A stretch of DNA of 54,326 nucleotides from an uncultured Alphaproteobacteria bacterium (GTDB lineage: Bacteria; Pseudomonadota; Alphaproteobacteria; Rs-D84): the NCBI GenBank assembly GCA_944389235.1, contig CALXLO010000002.1, positions 1 to 54,326 on the forward strand. Reading direction: 5' to 3'. Positions within the stretch are counted from its first letter, which is position 1. Each line of letters starts with the position of its first letter. Of the stretch, positions 25,387 to 33,504 are shown piece after piece. The notes beneath the pieces are model-generated. The model was not told where the DNA came from. It made no database searches and saw only the letters and a list, made by a program, of their open reading frames with translations. Both the position numbers and the translations under genes were made by a program.

Positions 25387-26379
25387 TTATTGTTTCAAAT
25401 CATCGGGCGTTGTTATAACCCGTATGCCGTCTGATTCCCACTTGGCGCGACGGGCATCAATATCCATTATATTTGTCTGGGCCAGATATAGTATCGGGGT
25501 TAAATGCTTTTGCGCAGCGATGTTATGCAGCGCAGCAATGGGTGATGGCTTTTGTCGGCCACTGGCAAACCATGTTTCTTCATCTGCAACCCAAAAATCC
25601 GAATCGGTATGTGATGCGATTACAGCAGTGTCTGTTATAATTAAATCGTTTTCTGTTTCAAATTTTATATCGTGCGCGGTTAAATAGTCTGATATTTCAG
25701 CATTTTCGTTTGGCGCAGTGTCGGGCGCAACATCAAAATCCAGGTCGGTAAACATCGGGGTAAATGTTGGGGCGGTAAAATCTGAGGTTCCGGCATTAAA
25801 ATCAAAGTCGTTTGGCATCGGTAATTCGCCCGCAGTTGTGGTATCTGGTGCGATATCAGGGGCACTGGTCGGCGGCACAGTTTGTGTGGCGGCGGCGCTT
25901 GGGTTGCTGATGCCAAAATTTGTCTGTTGTTGCATGCTGTGGTTTATGCCAGTGCGTGTGCGTATATACATCGGACGCATTTCTGGGGGTAAACCTGCGG
26001 GCAGTTCTGGGACAGCTGGTTGGTTATCTGGTGCGTTTTCTGATTTTGATGACGCGGTGTCTTTATCGGCTGATTTTTGTTTGTCTGCGGGTACGGGCTG
26101 CATAAACTTTGGTAAAGCAAGTTTTACTATTGGTGCGCCTTGGCGTATAGTTATAACAGTCGTTGCGATATACAGCGGTAATGATGCCAGTATCAATATG
26201 CCAAATACAAATCCTGGGAAACCGCGCAGTTCTGCATGCGCCAGAATTTGCCACTGGGTCCCAGAAAACATATTGAAATTAAACAGCCAATATAAAATTG
26301 CCCACATTATAAAAACATAGCATATTGTCCATATAAATGCGGGGCGTATGCGCCGGAAAAAATCAAAAACTTTGTTCAT
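25387..26379 (-). CDS. Inner-membrane protein with a conserved-looking C-terminal domain
   Basis: Unrecognised. I choose ATG 26379 (MNKVFDFFRRIRPAFIW). A TTG six codons earlier lies in the promoter. The 330-residue protein has two strong membrane helices (FIWTICYVFIMWAILYWLF, then GFVFGILILASLPLYIATTV, about residues 13-75) and a long Pro/Ala/Thr/Asp-rich linker (about 90-220). It ends in a compact domain of about 100 residues (residues 230-330). That domain contains HTDSDFWVADEETWFASG, KPSPIAAL, LTPILYLAQTNIMDIDARRA and DGIRVITTPDDL. The domain likely lies in the cytoplasm if both ends do. No ribosome site is visible, and the promoter places the transcript start at or within a base or two of the ATG. 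The gene converges on paralogue B with 9 nt between stops. Confidence 0.75.
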   Translation of the reverse strand: MNKVFDFFRRIRPAFIWTICYVFIMWAILYWLFNFNMFSGTQWQILAHAELRGFPGFVFGILILASLPLYIATTVITIRQGAPIVKLALPKFMQPVPADKQKSADKDTASSKSENAPDNQPAVPELPAGLPPEMRPMYIRTRTGINHSMQQQTNFGISNPSAAATQTVPPTSAPDIAPDTTTAGELPMPNDFDFNAGTSDFTAPTFTPMFTDLDFDVAPDTAPNENAEISDYLTAHDIKFETENDLIITDTAVIASHTDSDFWVADEETWFASGRQKPSPIAALHNIAAQKHLTPILYLAQTNIMDIDARRAKWESDGIRVITTPDDLKQ

Positions 26380-26386
26380 ATTATAA

Positions 26387-26414
26387 AGTATAGACAATTT
26401 ATATAATTTGTCAA
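26387..26414 (-). promoter_or_regulatory. Promoter with overlapping 20-bp palindrome
   Basis: On the - strand, TTGACA (26414-26409) and TATACT (26392-26387) are separated by 16. The -10 element lies 7 nt before ATG 26379, which predicts a leaderless or nearly leaderless mRNA. The spacer and part of the -35 form a 20-bp near-perfect palindrome (26393-26412, GACAAwTTATATAAwTTGTC type, mismatched only at one symmetric pair), a good operator candidate. Confidence 0.6.
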
Positions 26415-26480
26415 TATTTTATTAGTAATATACTATACGAAATAGTCTAAAAAAGACTTTCTTTTACCGGTTTTTTGGGG

Positions 26481-26486
26481 TATAAT
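26481..26486 (+). promoter_or_regulatory. -10 element of the gene at 26522
   Basis: TATAAT (26481-26486) lies 19 nt ahead of the AAGGGGGG ribosome site of the next gene. No convincing -35 is present at 16-18 nt, so an activator or an extended -10 could be needed. Confidence 0.4.
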
Positions 26487-26521
26487 ATACATAATAGAAA
26501 CAACCAAGGGGGGATTTTCCT

Positions 26522-28543
26522 ATGCCATATTTTTTGAAACGGTGTGGTGTTTCAGTTGTGTGCTTGGCCGCAGTTATTGGTACGGCGTGTGGCGCAGAAT
26601 CCACAGGGCGCGCATCATATAATGTAATGCAACTAAACAGGGCGGGAACGACAACCGCGCCCCAGGTTCAGCGTATGCCAACTATGCCGACATTGCCGGT
26701 AACGGCGGTGGGAAATCTGTCGCCAACGCTGCCATCGGGTGGTGGCGGAAACGGCGGTGGTGGAACCCCTGTTGACCCAGTTGACCCAACACCAGAACCA
26801 GAATGCCCAGATGGCGGTGTGAAAAATTCTGAATATACGGTCGAAAACTGTATGAACGATATTTTGGCATGTATTAATAATGGTGCGCTGGGTGGCGGTT
26901 TGAATGATTTGTTTAATGAAGACCTGCGGAATGCGATTGTTAATGGAATGGGAATCTGCACTGTCCAGGTTGAACGCTGTGTCAGTGAAGTGCGCCGTGA
27001 TTGTAAAAATATTTATAATTCCGCGTCTGATGTATGGATTGACTTTAATGCGCGCAAGGTTCAACCAGAATATTATAATTTTGTCTTGCGCAAGACAGGG
27101 CTGACACCAAATCAAGCGGAAAATACTTGTATGTTATTGGACAGAAATGTCTATGGTTCGTCGTTCAGTGCGGTTTCTAATGCAGGGGCGGTAACATCTG
27201 AATATAATAATCCTGTGGGTGCATATAACAGTCAAAATGGAAATGTGCTGATTAAAACAACACCCCAAGGGGTCCAGGTTAACAGCAATGATAATGCTGT
27301 TGATGGTCAGCGGGGACATTATGCGCGCTGGGACCCGACAACCGCAGAATGCTGGGTTCGTGTTGCGGCATATAACAAAGATACGCATATTAAAAACAGT
27401 TGGCTGTTTGGTGCCGCCGGTAATGACCAACCGGCCGAAGTATGGCGTTTAGCAGGTGATACTTTTACATGTAATCGCGATTTGTTCGGTTTTTCACTGA
27501 TGAACCAGACTAATACTGCCGCGGTTGTTGGTATTGGTGGGGGAACATTGGTTGGTGCCGGGATTGGTGCGATTGCAGGACATGGCGCGCGCGCGTTTGA
27601 TTGTGATATTAAAAATCACCGCGATATGCTGATGTCTGCGTTGAAAGAAAATAATGCAATCGGTCAACTAAACGGATTTTTAGCAGATAAAAATGTGCAA
27701 TTGTCCAGTACTGATAGTACGATGTCTGAATCACAATGTGCCGCAATCATAGAATTGTATGATAACGCAATCAGCAATTCAATGCTGGTGGACACTGTAT
27801 CTAATAACGAAGTTGAGCTTGGCATAAACTTTGCATGTGATGGTCAAAGTATTGCAGACTGCTTTAATGCAAATGCGCGCGTATGTGCAGAACAAGGCTT
27901 TACCACAATTGCAGAATGTAAAAACTATCTGGAAACCCAGGCATGTGTCAATATGACAACAGCAGATGATTGCATAAATTATTTAATAAATAATTTAGGT
28001 GTATCGGCTGGTGCTATTACAATGGAAACTGTGGCGACATCCAGTACGACAACAGTGGTTTCAACAGATGAAATTCGGGCAATATTTACCAGTGATATTG
28101 TTGACCTGTTGCAAAATGGCGAAGAATCTAATATGGGCAAGGCCATTGGTATTGGTGCCGGTGTTGGTGCTGGGGCCGGCGGGTTGGCAACGGCGATAAC
28201 GGCCTTTGTTGAACGCAGCAATATTAATTGTCGCGTGGGTGATGGATTGGCCCAGGTCGGATATGGCAAATCGTATTCTATCGAATCGTTAAAAGATTTT
28301 TATGTGAAATGGAATTTGCGTTTGCCGGATACGATTTCGCCAACGGCAACGGTTGTTGACTGTGATTCTTGGCGAAACGCATGTGGAACAATAACAGACT
28401 TGAACCAGTGCGCAAATGCCCAGATTAATTACAGACCGGTCGGTGCGTCAACAACAACACTGATACCGGGGGCATGTGTGGCATCGGGCAGTGCGTGTAT
28501 AGAAAACTATCCGGTGGCGAAATCATTTGGTGCATGTAAATAA
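26522..28543 (+). CDS. Secreted Cys-containing protein with two glycine-zipper segments
   Basis: Unrecognised. The 673-residue product follows a strong AAGGGGGG site and begins with a signal peptide (to about residue 24, GTACGAES). If the cysteine in TACGA were a lipobox it would be a poor one, so type I cleavage is more likely. A Pro/Gly-rich linker (PSGGGGNGGGGTPVDPVDPT) leads to a cysteine-bearing region (CMNDILACINN, CTVQVERCVSEVRRDC, ASDVWIDFNAR). Two glycine-rich hydrophobic segments follow, GIGGGTLVGAGIGAIAG (about residue 345) and GIGAGVGAGAGGLATAI (about 545), each followed by a cysteine. C-x6-C spacing recurs, and SASDVWIDF loosely recalls the DQVWD motif of the tandem paralogues. 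I infer an envelope protein with membrane-inserting hairpins. A terminator follows. Confidence 0.82.
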   Translation: MPYFLKRCGVSVVCLAAVIGTACGAESTGRASYNVMQLNRAGTTTAPQVQRMPTMPTLPVTAVGNLSPTLPSGGGGNGGGGTPVDPVDPTPEPECPDGGVKNSEYTVENCMNDILACINNGALGGGLNDLFNEDLRNAIVNGMGICTVQVERCVSEVRRDCKNIYNSASDVWIDFNARKVQPEYYNFVLRKTGLTPNQAENTCMLLDRNVYGSSFSAVSNAGAVTSEYNNPVGAYNSQNGNVLIKTTPQGVQVNSNDNAVDGQRGHYARWDPTTAECWVRVAAYNKDTHIKNSWLFGAAGNDQPAEVWRLAGDTFTCNRDLFGFSLMNQTNTAAVVGIGGGTLVGAGIGAIAGHGARAFDCDIKNHRDMLMSALKENNAIGQLNGFLADKNVQLSSTDSTMSESQCAAIIELYDNAISNSMLVDTVSNNEVELGINFACDGQSIADCFNANARVCAEQGFTTIAECKNYLETQACVNMTTADDCINYLINNLGVSAGAITMETVATSSTTTVVSTDEIRAIFTSDIVDLLQNGEESNMGKAIGIGAGVGAGAGGLATAITAFVERSNINCRVGDGLAQVGYGKSYSIESLKDFYVKWNLRLPDTISPTATVVDCDSWRNACGTITDLNQCANAQINYRPVGASTTTLIPGACVASGSACIENYPVAKSFGACK

Positions 28544-28548
28544 AAAAA

Positions 28549-28571
28549 ACGCCCCAAACGGGGCGTTTTTT
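28549..28571 (+). terminator. Intrinsic terminator
   Basis: ACGCCCC (28549-28555) and GGGGCGT (28560-28566) form a perfect stem with a 4-nt loop, preceded by A8 and followed by T-rich sequence. It ends the 26522-28543 transcript. Confidence 0.88.
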
Positions 28572-28628
28572 ATGTGCGCATTTGTTTGTACGCATTACAA
28601 AATCATTTGAAATGGTAAAAAACATCAT

Positions 28629-28766
28629 GTAATCCATTGGTTGATTACTAATGCGGAGGCTAGAAGTCTCTCCAACTGGGTGGAGGGGCGCGGAATAACC
28701 AATACGCGACACTATTTCTGTATAGTTGTTAACCTTTAACCGCCCTTTATCACGGCGGTGTTTTTT
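28629..28766 (+). ncRNA. Candidate structured small RNA ending in a terminator
   Basis: This gap without a reading frame holds consecutive hairpins: GTAATC/GATTAC (28629-28634, 28643-28648), CTCTCCA with TGGAGGG (about 28669-28687), CGCG/CGCG (28689-28692, 28705-28708) and ACTAT/ATAGT (28711-28726). The last is ACCGCC/GGCGGT (28739-28744, 28754-28759), followed by T6 (28761-28766), a standard terminator. It lies between two terminators, so it looks like its own transcription unit or an attenuated leader of the decayed gene that follows. No known RNA family was recognised and the promoter is unclear. Confidence 0.4.
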
Positions 28767-28791
28767 ATAAAAATAAAACAGGGGGTAAAAC

Positions 28792-29170
28792 ATGAATGTA
28801 ATACTAGTTATGGGCATGTATTAAAAGGCGCAAGAAAAACTGTAAGATTGGATAAAAACGATGCTGCAAAAATGTTTGGCATCAGTGCCAAAGAATTACG
28901 CAGTTATGAACGAGTGGGCTGAATTAGTACTAGCACGATTATTTACATACGGATATATGTTAATGATTGCCCGTAAAAATATTAAAAGAAAAGAACAAGA
29001 TAGTTAGCCGCTGGCGTGCTGGGATGGTTAATTGGTGCGGGTGTCGCGCAATGGCGCGTGTCCCAATACCACCCACAAAATTTATCAATTTCGCGAAACC
29101 TGGTTGTCAGAGGTGGGCGGTGTGTTTTATATCCCATCCAGTTGACGATACGACGGTGTTGGAAATTTAG
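28792..29170 (+). pseudogene. Decayed small HTH-like gene, possibly with membrane tail
   Basis: A good ribosome site (AGGGGG) precedes ATG 28792, but that frame stops at 28824. The neighbouring frame reads from about 28800 to a TGA at 28920-28922 and contains LDKNDAAKMFGISAKELRSY, which looks like the helix-turn-helix of a small XRE-type regulator. The next frame continues (ELVLARLFTYGYMLMIARKN) to a TAG at 29005-29007. A further shift continues with AAGVLGWLIGAGVAQWRVSQ, and other frames carry GGVFYIPSS and DDTTVLEI, stopping at 29168-29170. The simplest reading is one ancestral gene of about 125 codons broken by several small indels. The remaining 29171-29293 shows nothing I can interpret. 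Confidence 0.55.
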
Positions 29171-29293
29171 TATCTATACAAATGCAAACTGTATTTGTGT
29201 GGTATGATTGCGGATGCAGTTTTACATTTACGGGGAAATATTACCCCGTAATTCAGATAGCCACAACCAATGAAATAAATATTCTGGATTTAA

Positions 29294-31879
29294 TTATATG
29301 CTGCATGCAGTTTCAGAATATTGTATTTCAATCTTGCGACAATTTGGTTGATTGCCGTTTGCGGTGCATTCTTGGTCTGCAACCCCAATGGCGTGTATGT
29401 TTGATGCCGGAACGCCCGATTCTGTTAAAACATTTTTTACCGCATCTGCGCGTTTTTGAGACAAAGGTTGATTTATTTCTTTGGTTCCGGTTTTATCTGT
29501 ATGACCAGTTATTGTTATGCAATAATTTGCATTGCCGGTATTATCGCTTAGCAGTGTTGCGGCAAAATCTGTTATTGTATTTTTTGCGTTTTGGTCCAGT
29601 TCATATTCGTTTAATGCAAACAGTTTGTTGCTGGGGATTTCAATCTTGGACATTTGTTTTTCTTCAACAACAGATTCTGTTGATTGTTTGACACATTGAC
29701 CATTGGCGTTAACGGTGTATCCTTGGTCAGCGGGACATTCACAAGATTCTATGTATTCTGAATCTGTGGCGGAATATTTCGGTTGAAAACCATTTATGCA
29801 ATAACATTCACAAGTGTCTGGATTTGTTGTTATATTTTGCGCAGTTAATTCACATTTATATTGGCATGTTGGTATTAATGGATAGTCCAAAACAGATGCG
29901 TTGTCGTTGTCTGGTTGTTTATCTATGCACTGTGTTTTGTCTTTATTAGGAACCTGGTCTTTGCATTCTATACATTCATTATTATTAGAATCGAATACAG
30001 AATTTTCATCGGTACAAACGCAATTTGGATAATTACCCGCAGACCCATCTGGACATGTTGCGCCGTTATCCAGGTCTGGTAATAGCGCAATTGCATTTTC
30101 CAGTTTTTTTAACGGTTCATATTTTGCCAATATTTCATCAGACCGTTCTTGTGCAGCGTTTTTATTATGATTTATCGCCAGGTTTCCGATAATGCCCGCC
30201 AATGTACCAGCACCCGCAGTTATTAAACCTGTTTTTAGTTGTTGCGATGTTGCGTTTTGTTGTTCTGCCCATGCGGCGGCGGCATCGCTGGTTGGGTCTG
30301 ATAACGCCGCGGCAAGTGATATAAACGCGCCATCTACACGCCCAGATGAAACATTGTCGTACAGACCGCTTGTGGCGCTGTCCAGTATAACTTCTGATTC
30401 AATGCCGGGTGTCATGCCCAACGCGTCTTTGCGAACCTGTAAATCGGCCGCCAATGTTATGTATTCTGTATATAACGGTAATAATTGATTACCGCCCGGC
30501 AACGATATATCGCGTTCGCCACCGTTTATATTACGGCCGGCACCATAATCACAGCGGAATGTTGCCAGATATGCCGTCATATCACGCGTTGCAGCATTCG
30601 CCGCATTTTGTTCCGCCAGTGCGGACGCGGTTTGCATTAATCCGATGCCTGTTGCGCCAATACCAGCCGCCCCCAGCAGTTTGTTTTCTGTTGATTGTTC
30701 TTTTTCGCGCATTGCGTCGGCGTTTGCCCGTAATTCAGCAATTTGTTTTTCAGAATCTTCTTTGGATAAAATTGCCTTGATACAAGATTTTTTATCTGGG
30801 CTGGTGTTGTATCCGTCGGCGCATGAGTCAATGATACAAACCTCTGTATTAGTGGTGGTGTCCCATTCGCGATGTGCGGATGTGGCGTTTTCAGGCATGG
30901 GGTTACAGTCGCCAGAAATTTTTACGCATTTACCATCAACTACATCAAACCCAGGATTACAATCTGTTGCATAACATTGACCCTTTTTTAATTCGCCAGC
31001 GGTCGCATTTTCAATAGCGGCAATTTGTGCATCGGTACAGGGACCGTCGCTTCTTTCGCATGCGGTGTCGTCATTGATTGGCAGATATTTGGCATTACAT
31101 TTTATTTTACAAACTAATTCGCCATTAACCAATTCATATTTGCCAGATTTTGCATTTGCCGGCAGTTGTAAGCACTTATCACCAGCACCTAAACAATCAT
31201 TGTTTGCGGTATCCAGGATATGAGTGTTATCGCATGCGGTTATAAAACAAGATAAACCACCCTTGCTGTTTGTTCTATATTCGCCGGCGGTGGCATGTTC
31301 GTCTATCTTTTTGTAGTCGCATGGGTCGCCTGCACTGACACTGACAAGCGTTTCATCAATTGTCAAGACCTCTGGTGTTAATGTAATGGCACCCATGCTT
31401 TTCGATACCGGCACAGTTTTTGATTCATAGCCCTGGCTTTCGATTAACAAATCGGTTGTTATGTTGGTTATTTCCAGACTGAAATTACCATCGGCATCTG
31501 TTTGTGTATAAATAGTTGGCGTGTCTGGTACCATAACCATTACCCCAGGTATTCCGCCTTGGTCATCAATGATTTGACCAGATACAATCATTGTTGTTGC
31601 AGTTGACGGTGCAGATGCCACAGGTTCACTGGGTTCAGATGCGGTTGGTGTTGTTGGATTGCAATATTCTGTTAAGGCTTCTTTAACCATTGCGTCTGTT
31701 ATGCCGGTTTTATAACCCCCTGTACAATCTATTGTCAGATTTGCGCAAGAAATTTCGCCTTGATTTTGAAATCTGCATAATTTATTAACAATATCAATTG
31801 ATGCGTCTATTGAAAGACTTGCTGCCGTGGCGGGCAGGGTAAATAAAACAGTAAAGATTCCAATTAATAATTTTTTCAT
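29294..31879 (-). CDS. Cys-rich secreted protein with a C-terminal OmpA peptidoglycan-binding domain
   Basis: The 861-residue product has a signal peptide (to about residue 20, ATA-ASLS). A carboxypeptidase-regulatory-like beta-sandwich follows at about 97-160 (VSGQIIDDQGGIPGVMV, TDADGNFSLEI). Then come cysteine-rich repeats resembling EGF or growth-factor-receptor modules (residues 185-370), two Gly/Ala hydrophobic stretches (LLGAAGIGATGIGLM; GLITAGAGTLAGIIGNLAI) and a second cysteine-rich region. The last 110 residues are an OmpA-like domain (ITGHTDKTGTKEINQPLSQKRADAVKNVL is split here as ITGHTDKTGTKEINQ and LSQKRADAVKNVL) ending GVADQECTANG. OmpA domains bind peptidoglycan, so this is probably the cell-wall anchor of the operon. 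It is the third gene of a minus-strand operon, 6 nt after the one before it. No strong ribosome site is seen, so coupling is likely. Confidence 0.87.
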   Translation of the reverse strand: MKKLLIGIFTVLFTLPATAASLSIDASIDIVNKLCRFQNQGEISCANLTIDCTGGYKTGITDAMVKEALTEYCNPTTPTASEPSEPVASAPSTATTMIVSGQIIDDQGGIPGVMVMVPDTPTIYTQTDADGNFSLEITNITTDLLIESQGYESKTVPVSKSMGAITLTPEVLTIDETLVSVSAGDPCDYKKIDEHATAGEYRTNSKGGLSCFITACDNTHILDTANNDCLGAGDKCLQLPANAKSGKYELVNGELVCKIKCNAKYLPINDDTACERSDGPCTDAQIAAIENATAGELKKGQCYATDCNPGFDVVDGKCVKISGDCNPMPENATSAHREWDTTTNTEVCIIDSCADGYNTSPDKKSCIKAILSKEDSEKQIAELRANADAMREKEQSTENKLLGAAGIGATGIGLMQTASALAEQNAANAATRDMTAYLATFRCDYGAGRNINGGERDISLPGGNQLLPLYTEYITLAADLQVRKDALGMTPGIESEVILDSATSGLYDNVSSGRVDGAFISLAAALSDPTSDAAAAWAEQQNATSQQLKTGLITAGAGTLAGIIGNLAINHNKNAAQERSDEILAKYEPLKKLENAIALLPDLDNGATCPDGSAGNYPNCVCTDENSVFDSNNNECIECKDQVPNKDKTQCIDKQPDNDNASVLDYPLIPTCQYKCELTAQNITTNPDTCECYCINGFQPKYSATDSEYIESCECPADQGYTVNANGQCVKQSTESVVEEKQMSKIEIPSNKLFALNEYELDQNAKNTITDFAATLLSDNTGNANYCITITGHTDKTGTKEINQPLSQKRADAVKNVLTESGVPASNIHAIGVADQECTANGNQPNCRKIEIQYSETACSI

Positions 31880-31885
31880 TTTGTT

Positions 31886-33487
31886 TTATCTGGTTGACAC
31901 ATTGCGGCGTTGTATTACCGGTGTCGTGTTTTCAAGTTGATTTTCAACACTATGTATGCCGTTTTCCATTTGGTCTTCTTCCCATATTTTGTCAATGATA
32001 TCAGATGTTGTCTGGGACAGGGTGTCAGAAATTTCTGATTCAATATCTTTAATATCAGATTCCATTGTTGCGTCAACAAGTGCATTGGATTCGGCAAGAT
32101 TTTTAGATATTTCTTCATTCAATTTAGCATTTTCTTTGTTCATTTGATTTGTTGTTTTGGATTTTATATCAATTAATCCATCGCCGTCTTTGTCTTGCGA
32201 TTTTTTTAATGCGTTTGAATCAGAACCAGATACCTGTGTGCCATAGTTTTCTTCGTATTCTTCTTGGGCATTTTTCAGTGCTTTATCTGCCTTGGACCGG
32301 TCAACTGCGCGTTCAATTGCGCCAGATGTTATTGCACCAACACCAACACCCAACCCAGAACCCAATAATGCCGCCGATGCAGATGTTTGTGCACTGGTTA
32401 ACCGATACGCGTTTTCCATAAATGTTGTTATGTCAATGCCGAACCAATCGGGTGTGCAGTCAAATGAACTGCCGGCATAGGATTTCTTGGACGCATACAG
32501 TGTGCCGTCTTCGCCGGCATAAAATTCCACAGTGTATACGCAGTCCATTGTGCGTTCGTCAAACATCGCACCCAGGGTTGCACATGTTTCACGCATTTCG
32601 TCGCGTAATTCATACAGGCGTTGTTCGTCGCGTTGAACCTGAACCTCTGCATCCTGGCGCAAGATAGCAAATACCTGCATTGCGCGACTGGCCAGACCGC
32701 TGTCTTGTTCTAAACAATCGCCGGCGATTGTTTTGCATGCCGCAATTGCAGAATCCCCCGCAGATTTGCCCAGACACTTGCTGAATGTTGTGCCACATTG
32801 CGTAATAATGCAATCGTTATATAAATTTCCACAGTTTATAATTGAATTATATGATGCCAAACGCGCATTCATATCACGGTCAGCCTTGATTTCCGCAGAA
32901 AACAGTCTGTATTCTTCGCCGGTGCATTCAATATTCATGCGGCATAAATCCATTTTATTGCCCCATGCGGTATCAGTGTCGCCGCGACATTGTGAAAAAT
33001 CAGTGCCACATTTTTCCTGCATACATTGGCGCAGACCAATATCACATGCGTTTTGACCACGTGCCAATGCGGTTTGCATAGATTGATTTGCCGTTGATAC
33101 CGCGTCTGCTGCGTCCAGTGCCGCGCGTTGTTGCCGTATCATTTCAGCACGCGCTGCGTCCGATGCGTCGGTTGTTGCGGCGGTGCTGGATGTGCTTAAT
33201 ACCGAATCAAACTGTGATGTTTTGTTTTCTATGACTGGTTCTGGTTCCGCTGGTTCGGAATCTGTATCTTCTGTGGTTGCGGTGGTTGTTGTCGATTGCG
33301 TCGTCGTTGTTGTTGATGTTGATGCGCGCGCAGCAACATTTGTGCGCGATGAAACCGACGGGCGTGCCGCAGTTGTCCGCTGTGCCACCGCAGCATACGA
33401 ATCGCCTGCAAAACATGCCACCGCAAATACCATTACCGTAAATGCGATTTTTTTGTTATGGCAAAGATTTTCAAACAACTTGTTCAT
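31886..33487 (-). CDS. Secreted Cys-rich protein with glycine zipper and coiled coil
   Basis: I start it at ATG 33487 (MNKLFENLCHNKKIAFTV). Upstream in-frame codons overlap the preceding gene. The 533 residues give a signal peptide with a long n-region (to about 34, SYA-AVAQ), then a Thr/Ser/Arg low-complexity stretch rich in TTTT runs. Cysteine modules follow: CDIGLRQCMQEKCGTDFSQC and CGNLYNDCIITQCGTTFSKC, both C-x6-C-x4-CGTxFSxC. Later come a glycine-zipper segment (GSGLGVGVGAITSGAIE) and a charged helical tail likely to form a coiled coil (residues 430-520). A DKDGDGLID stretch resembles a calcium-binding loop. It is the middle gene of the minus-strand operon and shares the module with the tandem paralogues at 19810-25377. 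Confidence 0.85.
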   Translation of the reverse strand: MNKLFENLCHNKKIAFTVMVFAVACFAGDSYAAVAQRTTAARPSVSSRTNVAARASTSTTTTTQSTTTTATTEDTDSEPAEPEPVIENKTSQFDSVLSTSSTAATTDASDAARAEMIRQQRAALDAADAVSTANQSMQTALARGQNACDIGLRQCMQEKCGTDFSQCRGDTDTAWGNKMDLCRMNIECTGEEYRLFSAEIKADRDMNARLASYNSIINCGNLYNDCIITQCGTTFSKCLGKSAGDSAIAACKTIAGDCLEQDSGLASRAMQVFAILRQDAEVQVQRDEQRLYELRDEMRETCATLGAMFDERTMDCVYTVEFYAGEDGTLYASKKSYAGSSFDCTPDWFGIDITTFMENAYRLTSAQTSASAALLGSGLGVGVGAITSGAIERAVDRSKADKALKNAQEEYEENYGTQVSGSDSNALKKSQDKDGDGLIDIKSKTTNQMNKENAKLNEEISKNLAESNALVDATMESDIKDIESEISDTLSQTTSDIIDKIWEEDQMENGIHSVENQLENTTPVIQRRNVSTR

Positions 33488-33504
33488 ATATTTCTGTTTT
33501 GCCT

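Noticed and set aside
28425-28817. Minus-strand reading frame of about 130 codons across the structured RNA
   Set aside because: It crosses two terminators and the end of a real gene and has no family likeness.
29016-29207. Free-standing small membrane protein beginning MLGWLIGAGVAQW
   Set aside because: No ribosome site, and the sequence upstream continues protein-like in other frames, so it is better read as part of a decayed gene.
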